Source of the DNA: Neocallimastix lanati (nom. inval.) | Taxonomy: Eukaryota; Neocallimastigomycota; Neocallimastigomycetes; Neocallimastigales; Neocallimastigaceae | Assembly: GCA_016946835.1 (NCBI GenBank) | Contig: JACVTC010000066.1 | Span: 940,001-955,000 of the forward strand | Length of the DNA: 15,000 nucleotides | Reading direction: 5' to 3' | Shown: positions 9,550 through 15,000 of the stretch, piece by piece | How the letters are laid out: every line of letters begins with the position of its first letter | How positions within the stretch are numbered: the stretch's first letter is position 1 | Translations under genes and position numbers: made by a program | The notes under the pieces: model-generated | Seen by the model: only the letters and a program-made list of their open reading frames with translations | The model's database searches: none | What the model was told of the DNA's origin: nothing

Positions 9550-11228
9550 TTAAACAATTCTTTCTAATTCTCTGGCATAATTTAAGATTTTTGAAATTGT
9601 TTCCTTGGTTGGAATTTCATCCGTCTTCTTATCCTTAGTTACAAAGTATATTCTTTTTTCTGCCATATTAATATTTAAATTATGCTGATATTTTAATTTT
9701 AAAAATAAATTTTCAGAATTATTAATTATTATTATTATTATTATTATTTTTTTTTTTAAAAATATATTTTAATAAATGAATTAATAGTAAAAAAAAAAAA
9801 AAAGTTTATATAATATACATATATATATATAAGAAAAAAAAAATTAATATATAATTATTATTTTATTTATTATTTATTATTTATTATTTATTATTTATTA
9901 TTTATTATTAATATCATTAGTTTACTTCTTTAGCAAATTTTAAGACTTCATTTTCATTATTAAAGTATAATAAGGAACCAAAATCAGAAAGTGGTAAACT
10001 AGTATAAGCTTTTTTACTACTGCTGGCAATATCATTTCTTTATATATATATCATATAGTTATCATTGTTTTTATTTTATTTATTTATTATTATTATTATT
10101 TTTTTTTTTAAAAAAAAAAAATTGACATATATATATATTTATATAAAATAAAATAGTTATAATATTTTTTTAGATTTTCAATTTTTTTCTTTTCTTTTTA
10201 TCTTATTTTATTTTATTTTTTTTTTTTTTTTTTCAATGTTAATTTATTATTTTACCTAATAGTATCCACTAAGATATCCATAAAGAATAAATATTCATTT
10301 GCTGGAACATTAGCTCTAGCATTCCAAACTCTATTATAACTACCTTCCATTAAATATTGTTCAATTTCAACAGGATGCTTTATATAAATGTTTGAAACTA
10401 ATTGATCTGGTTCAATAGTTTCTAATTCAGTATGAAATTCGGAAAGACGATTTTGAGCTAATAAACGAAGTAAGTTCAAACCAATAATAGAGTACATTCT
10501 TGGTGATTGTGGTAAGTTACTATTTATTTGAAATATATTTTGGTATTTTTTAAAAAAAATTTATTTATTTATTCATTTTTTTGTATTATTTATATTTGAT
10601 TTTTATTTTCATGAATAATATAACACAATAATAAAATTTATTATTATTATTATTATTATTATTTTTTTTTTTAAAAAAAAATTCAGTTTTGAATTAGAAT
10701 TATATAATCAAAGATATTATAATTTAATGGTTTAACATTTCGTCATAAGTATTTTTTTGTTAATAGAGTTGAAATTTTATAAAATAACATATATACATAT
10801 ATATATATATATAATATTTAATAATAATATCATAGATAAATATATAAAAATATTTAGTGAAAAAAAAAGGGTTTTATTAATATATGAATTCACTTTTTTT
10901 TTTCTTTCTTTTATATTATTATTATTAAAATTACCTGTAGTCATGATAGTATGTCTTTAATTGAGCAATATATCTTTCAAAAGATGGAATGTCCTTAACA
11001 CGAATACTCCATAAAGCACCAATTTCTAATATTTCTCCTATGGATTTATTATAAAATTATAATCCATATATAAATATATATATATTTAAATAAATAAAAA
11101 AAGTTTAAATAATTTGGTTAATATTTCATTTAAAAAATTTTTCTTTTTTTTTCTTTTTTTATTGTATACTGGCTGCTTTTAAATAAAAATTTAACTTTAA
11201 ATTTTCACACACACACACATATATATAT

Positions 11229-11260
<32 letters not shown>

Positions 11261-11932
11261 TTATAAAATTAAAACTTTACTAGTTAAAAGAAGAATTTTT
11301 TGATCCTGAGCTTCTCCTTCTGGAGCAATGAATTGAAATTCAATCATAGCGATCTATTATTCATATAATAATTTCAATAAATAAATAATATAAATGAAAA
11401 AAATATATATGATAAATTATCATTATTATTTTATTATTTTATTATTTTATTTTTATCTTTTTTTTTTTTTTTTTTTTTTTTATTTTATTTTATTTTTATT
11501 TATTTAAGGAAGATAGCATTTTTAAATATATATATACATATATAATTTATCTAAATTTTATTATTTAAGTATAAAAGAAATCATTTTTGAGTAATTATAT
11601 TAATTTATTGATCTAATATTAATTTCAAAATTTCTTATTTTATATTAAAAGTGTATTATTTTATATATTCATTTCAAAAGGATAAATGTTTTTCTTTCAT
11701 ATCCATATATATTATATAACGAATTTAAAAATATGACTATAATAAACTATGATAATTTTTTTTATATTTTGGTTGAAAATTATATATTAAAACATCAAAA
11801 ATGGATGATCCTCTTTTCATAAAATAATAATAATAATAATAATTTTTAATAATAAATTGTAATTCCAATAATGAAATTCCAAGATGTTAGATATTGTTTA
11901 TTATTATTAGTATTGGTATTAATAACTTTTTG

Positions 11933-11980
<48 letters not shown>

Positions 11981-12130
11981 CTTATTCTTATCTTATTCTT
12001 AATGATAATTAATAATTAAATATACCTTTAACTTTTCTAAGTATTCACCACATTTTTGTAAATTTGGATTTGCAGAATTGAATTCCTTGTTAAGGGTTTC
12101 ATAAAGTTTTGTTACTTCATTTAAAGGCAT
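9550..12130 (-). CDS. RPN12: 26S proteasome regulatory subunit RPN12 (PSMD8), complete, six exons
   Basis: Non-ATPase lid subunit of the 19S particle; the family is the last to join the lid and is needed for joining lid to base. Exons are complement(12026-12130, 11281-11353, 10935-11037, 10256-10519, 9926-10037, 9550-9684), total 792 nt, 263 residues, every junction in phase. Diagnostic segments are [15 protein letters not shown] (21-35), [12 protein letters not shown] (60-71), [21 protein letters not shown] in exon 4, then [20 protein letters not shown] and [10 protein letters not shown] (exon 4). A winged-helix-like part with [16 protein letters not shown] (exon 5) and the hallmark end YARELERIV (exon 6) follow. 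The length fits yeast Rpn12 and the short form of human PSMD8. The start ATG 12130 has A at -3 and gives the expected N-terminus. No Rpn4-type PACE element was seen upstream. The product is housekeeping and unrelated to neighbouring genes. Confidence 0.96.
9685..9925 (-). other. RPN12 intron 5 (241 nt)
   Basis: Donor GTAAAC at 9925 and acceptor ATCAG ending at 9685, phase 0. It joins LKFAKE to HNLNIN and gives the expected spacing to the C-terminal [10 protein letters not shown] tempting ATG at 9666 (MAEKRIYF) is internal to exon 6. The intron contains a TTA microsatellite, A-runs and T-runs. Confidence 0.88.
10038..10255 (-). other. RPN12 intron 4 (218 nt) with an AAG acceptor
   Basis: Donor GTAAAA at 10255, phase 2. 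The acceptor is TATAAAG, the only one in either gene that is not TAG or CAG. The join ILVDTIR to [11 protein letters not shown] matches the conserved IRDEIAxxxxKAY spacing of the family, so the site is well supported by homology despite the weak acceptor. Confidence 0.85.
10520..10934 (-). other. RPN12 intron 3 (415 nt)
   Basis: Donor GTAATT and acceptor AAATAG, phase 2 (AG|T = Ser). It joins LKTYYHDY to [15 protein letters not shown]. The interior has TTA repeats, a TA repeat near 10793-10813 and homopolymers. The plus-strand frame at 10757-10960 is intron antisense and is not a gene. Confidence 0.9.
11038..11280 (-). other. RPN12 intron 2 (243 nt)
   Basis: Donor GTAAAG and acceptor CCATAG, phase 1 (A|GA = Arg). 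It joins KILLLT to [12 protein letters not shown]. It contains an A-run of about 22 near 11238-11260 and a short CA repeat (about 11205-11218). Confidence 0.92.
11774..11817 (+). repeat. Short dispersed repeat, copy 2, inside RPN12 intron 1
   Basis: TGAAAATTATATATTAAAA, CATCAAAAA and GATGATCCTCTTTT, matching 8862-8925 apart from the A-tract length and single bases. It has the same orientation as the other copy. The repeat family is not identified. Confidence 0.75.
11934..11976 (+). repeat. T43 homopolymer in RPN12 intron 1
   Basis: Forty-three consecutive T on the plus strand, so A43 in the pre-mRNA, about 50 nt after the intron 1 donor. It is the longest pure homopolymer in the window; assembly length at such a tract may be inaccurate. 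Confidence 0.95.
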
Positions 12131-12426
12131 TTTTTATTTATTTACTAATTAATTAGATATTCTTTATTTATTTATTTAAATTAAATATTTATTATTGTTA
12201 TTAAATATGATATAAAAATATTAATAATGTTAGGTTATTGTTTTTTTTTTTTTTTATTACAATTATTTTTTTTATAACTCGTTTTTATTATTAAATAGAT
12301 TTATTAAATTAAAATTTAATTATATATATATTTTTTTTTATTTTATTTTATTATAATAATTAATATTTTTTCTAAATATAAAATTTAATAATTTAAATAA
12401 TAAAAATTATCATTTTTAATAATTAA
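12131..12426. other. RPN12 5' flank, no gene seen
   Basis: Presumed promoter and 5' UTR of RPN12. The base just upstream of ATG is A-rich on the sense strand. The rest is A/T low-complexity sequence with a T-run at about 12241-12255. No recognisable regulatory motif was found. Confidence 0.5.
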
Positions 12427-12449
12427 TTAAAATAAATATTTTTTTAAGT

Positions 12450-12705
12450 AAAAATAAAATAAAATAAAATAAATAAATAATAATAATAATAAATAAATAA
12501 ATAAACAATAAATAAATAATAAATAAATAATAAATAAATAATAAATAATAAAAAGAGTATTTATTAATAAATAATAATAAATAAATAATAAATAAATAAT
12601 AAATAAATAATAAATAATAAAAAGAGTATTTATTAATAAATAATAAATAATTAATAATAAGTAATAAAATAATAAATAAATAAATAAATATAAATAAATA
12701 AATTT
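12450..12705 (+). repeat. AAAT/AAT microsatellite with a 69-bp tandem duplication
   Basis: The array contains the non-repeat marker AAAAGAGTATTTATTAATAA twice, starting at 12551 and 12620, exactly 69 bp apart. Both copies are embedded in similar TAAATAA repeats. The minus-strand Leu/Tyr/Ile frame over 12427-12768 is a by-product of this composition. Confidence 0.9.
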
Positions 12706-13007
12706 CAATATTTTACTTAAATCCATATTTGATACTAGTTTTGTACTATATTTAGCATAAATAAACATATATAAATGCTCAACTTGATTTTTATCTATTT
12801 AATAATATCACAAAATATAATAATTAAACAATATATTATGCATTTAAATATTTTATTTTTTATATTAAATATTAACATATTAACATTAATAAGTTTAAAT
12901 ATGAATGATGAGAAAACACTTCATTTTATTCTTAATTATTATTAATATTATAATAATAATAATAATAATGATGATGATGATGATTTATGAATATAATAAT
13001 AATTACT
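12706..13007. other. AT-rich spacer with (AAT)n(ATG)n microsatellite
   Basis: Low-complexity sequence with an AAT then ATG repeat at about 12950-12984. No gene-like frame and no RNA gene recognised. Confidence 0.6.
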
Positions 13008-13320
13008 TTAAATGATATCAACAACAATAATTGTAATACAGTTTTTATTGATAAAAAAATTTAGACATAAAATTGATAGTTTATTACTACTTGTATTATT
13101 CGTATTAAGTGGCTCAGTCTTCATCTAGAATGTTATGTATTTCAGTTTTTCATTGAAAGATCAAAAAAAAAAAAAAAAAAAAAAAAGTTAACTGTTACTA
13201 CGATGTTGCTATAAATACATGTCTATCTGTTTCGTCATAAGCTATGGTATTCCTGTGGTAACACGTCATCCACATAATTTATCTAAAGCCTATTGTTGAA
13301 ATTCAATATTCATTTAAAAA
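13008..13320 (-). other. Spacer with short relic-like minus-strand frames
   Basis: A less AT-extreme patch. One 38-codon frame runs from ATG 13124 to TAA 13008 (start MKTEPLNTNNTSS, hydrophobic end ITIIVVDII). A separate frame about 13198-13275 has ordinary composition (IAYDETDRHVFIATS) but is short, and a neighbouring frame reading VTTGIP is offset from it. An A-run of about 24 lies between them. This could be a decayed gene or chance; no family is recognised. Confidence 0.25.
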
Positions 13321-13572
13321 ATTAAGAATAAAAAAAAAAAAATTATAAAATTATAAAATTATATATATATGTTATATATTAAACAAAAATCGTAATCTTG
13401 AAAACATTTCAACTCGTAACAAGAAAAATTTGAGAACTTGCCATTAATAAATTACAAATAAAAAAAAAAAATTTCTGTAAACCTATTCTGGAAAGAATGT
13501 TTTATTATCATTTAAATTTGAATGTATTAAAATAATTATAATTAAAATAGTATTATTATATAAATTAGAGTG

Positions 13573-13608
<36 letters not shown>

Positions 13609-15000
13609 GTAAGGAGTAAGGAAGATATCAATAGGGAAGATGAATGATGACAATACCATATTATTTAATTCAAGTGAACATAAATGTAAAAAAAAAAAAA
13701 AAAAAAAAAATAAAAAATAATGTAGAGTGTTTAATTGATCCGATATCTAAATAAGAAAATAAAGATGGTGAAACTCAAATTTAAATAGGAAGAGAGAGAT
13801 ATCAAATTAAAAAAAAAAATAAAATAAAATGAAATAAAATAAAATAAAACATAAAAAAGACTAAAAGATAAAATATAGAAATATAATATATTAAAAAAAA
13901 AATTATTAATTTAAAAATATAAAATATTAAAAAAAAAAAGATATAAATTTAAAATATAAAATATAAAAATAAAAACTTTGCTGACTTTTCTTTTTTTTTC
14001 AATTTAAATAAATTTATATATTTTATATATATTTACAATAAATGAAAGAATTTTTCAAATTAATAACTTTTGAAATAATAAATATATTATATGTTATATA
14101 TATATTATAACAATTGAGAAAGTAATTAAATTCCATTAAATATATAGAATAAACCTCATTCTAAAATATTTATTTATTTAATAGTTTATTTATTTATTTA
14201 ATAATTAATTAATTATTTATTTAATAATTTATTTATTTATTTAATAATTTTATAATTTTAATTAATTTTAACTTCCATAATTTTTAAACTTTTAATGGTT
14301 TTTTATCCAAAAAAAAAAAAAAAAAATTTAATTTCTTATATATTGGATAAATTTTTTTTTTTTCTTATTTTTCTCATTTTTTTTTCTCATTTTTTTTTTT
14401 AATATATATGGGTTATTATTAATTTGAAAACATCTTTTAATTTTTAATTTACCATTCATTGAATAATAAATAGGAATGTGTTTGCTGTTGCTGTAATGAA
14501 ACTGATAACTTTTGATATGAAATAGAAATAAAAAACTTTAATTAATAATAAATTTATGTTAATTAAGAAATGGTGTAAAAGCATAAATTTATGTATTAAT
14601 CGAGTTTTTATTGTATTTCTTATTAGAAATTAATTTATATATTTTTATTATTTAATTCATAATTAATGAAAGTAAATGTAATATTTATTTATTACTTTAA
14701 TATTGGAAAACTTTATTATAGTAAATAATTATAAAAGAGAAAAATAATTAGAAATAGTTTTAGTTCTCTGTCCAAGAATAAGAAATAGTAGATTAGTGTA
14801 ATTCTTGAGATTAAAATATGAAAATAAATATTAATTTTAGGAATAAATGTTAGTTTATATTTTAAATAATGATAAGTAAATGTAATTCTTCTAAATAAAT
14901 AAAATTTAAATAAAATAATTTTTATAAAACATATAAATTATATCCCCCAAATAAAGAATAAACCTTAAAAGAACCGAACCTGAACTTCGTACTTTATCAC
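13321..15000. other. AT-rich right-hand spacer, no supported gene
   Basis: A-runs, a TAA microsatellite (about 13577-13607), and a repeated TTTATTTATTTAATAATT motif (about 14165-14255). A 26-codon plus-strand frame at 13640-13720 (MNDDNTILFNSSEHKC, then Lys from an A-tract) has no recognisable identity. The last ~35 bases are less AT-rich (GAACCGAACCTGAACTTCG) and may be the edge of something beyond the window. Confidence 0.5.

Larger units (their letters stand above)
11354..12025 (-). other. RPN12 intron 1 (672 nt)
   Basis: Donor GTATAT at 12025 and acceptor AATAG ending at 11354, phase 0. It joins YLEKLK to IAMIEFQF as in PSMD8. It is the longest intron of the gene and carries a T43 run on the plus strand, a second T-run near 11458-11480 and one copy of the GATGATCCTCTTTT repeat. 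Confidence 0.92.

Noticed and set aside
9646-9666. ATG at 9666 (MAEKRIYF) as a start of a separate small gene
   Set aside because: Spacing and the YARELERIV ending show it is internal to RPN12 exon 6, reached through the CAG acceptor at 9685.
10757-10960. 67-codon plus-strand frame
   Set aside because: It lies antisense to RPN12 intron 3 and the end of exon 3. Its Ile/Phe/Tyr-rich composition is that of intronic A/T sequence.
12427-12768. 113-codon minus-strand frame that looks like a membrane protein
   Set aside because: The Leu/Tyr/Ile/Phe run comes from translating the AAAT/AAT microsatellite and its 69-bp duplication. It lacks any non-repeat coding region.
13008-13124. 38-codon minus-strand ORF with a hydrophobic C-terminus as a small membrane protein
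   Set aside because: Too short to judge. The hydrophobic end is Ile/Val from AAT/ATT-rich DNA, and no conserved motif or transcription evidence is available.

Overview
The window is extremely AT-rich eukaryotic DNA. It holds spliceosomal introns with GT..AG borders, long A/T homopolymers, many TAA/TAAA microsatellites and long gene-poor spacers. Together with a fungal-style RPN12 C-terminus and Met/Asn-rich low-complexity protein, this fits an anaerobic gut fungus (Neocallimastigomycota) best. That assignment is inference; other AT-rich eukaryotes cannot be excluded from sequence alone.

Two conserved nuclear genes can be rebuilt exon by exon, both on the minus strand. Positions 1-4026 carry a PCF11-like mRNA 3'-end processing factor in four exons, with the 3' end running off the left edge. 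It has an N-terminal CTD-interacting domain (CID), a helical linker, about 190 residues of Met-Asn triplet repeats, six octapeptide repeats, a first zinc finger, a Clp1-binding-like segment and the start of a second zinc finger. One inferred intron, 1866-3454, is about 1.6 kb of low-complexity DNA. Positions 9550-12130 carry a complete six-exon gene of 263 residues for the 26S proteasome lid subunit RPN12 (PSMD8).

Between these genes, 4027-9549 is almost gene-free. It holds a paired ~115-bp dispersed repeat (4693-4810 and 7818-7931) and two opposing TAA/TAAA versus TTA/TTTA arrays (6110-6345 and 6570-7010) that could form a very large hairpin. It also holds a small island (about 7098-7825) of visibly higher GC with two minus-strand reading frames I do not recognise: an N-terminally truncated 40-codon tail and an intact 107-residue ORF. 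That island is the most foreign-looking part of the window. Positions 12131-15000 are again low-complexity spacer with a 69-bp tandem duplication and some short relic-like reading frames.

The two recognisable genes are housekeeping functions and do not form an operon or a common pathway. I see no CRISPR array, no prokaryotic defence or biosynthetic cluster, no convincing tRNA or rRNA, and no complete transposon. I do not find a demonstrable new system; the 7098-7825 island is the best candidate for something undescribed.
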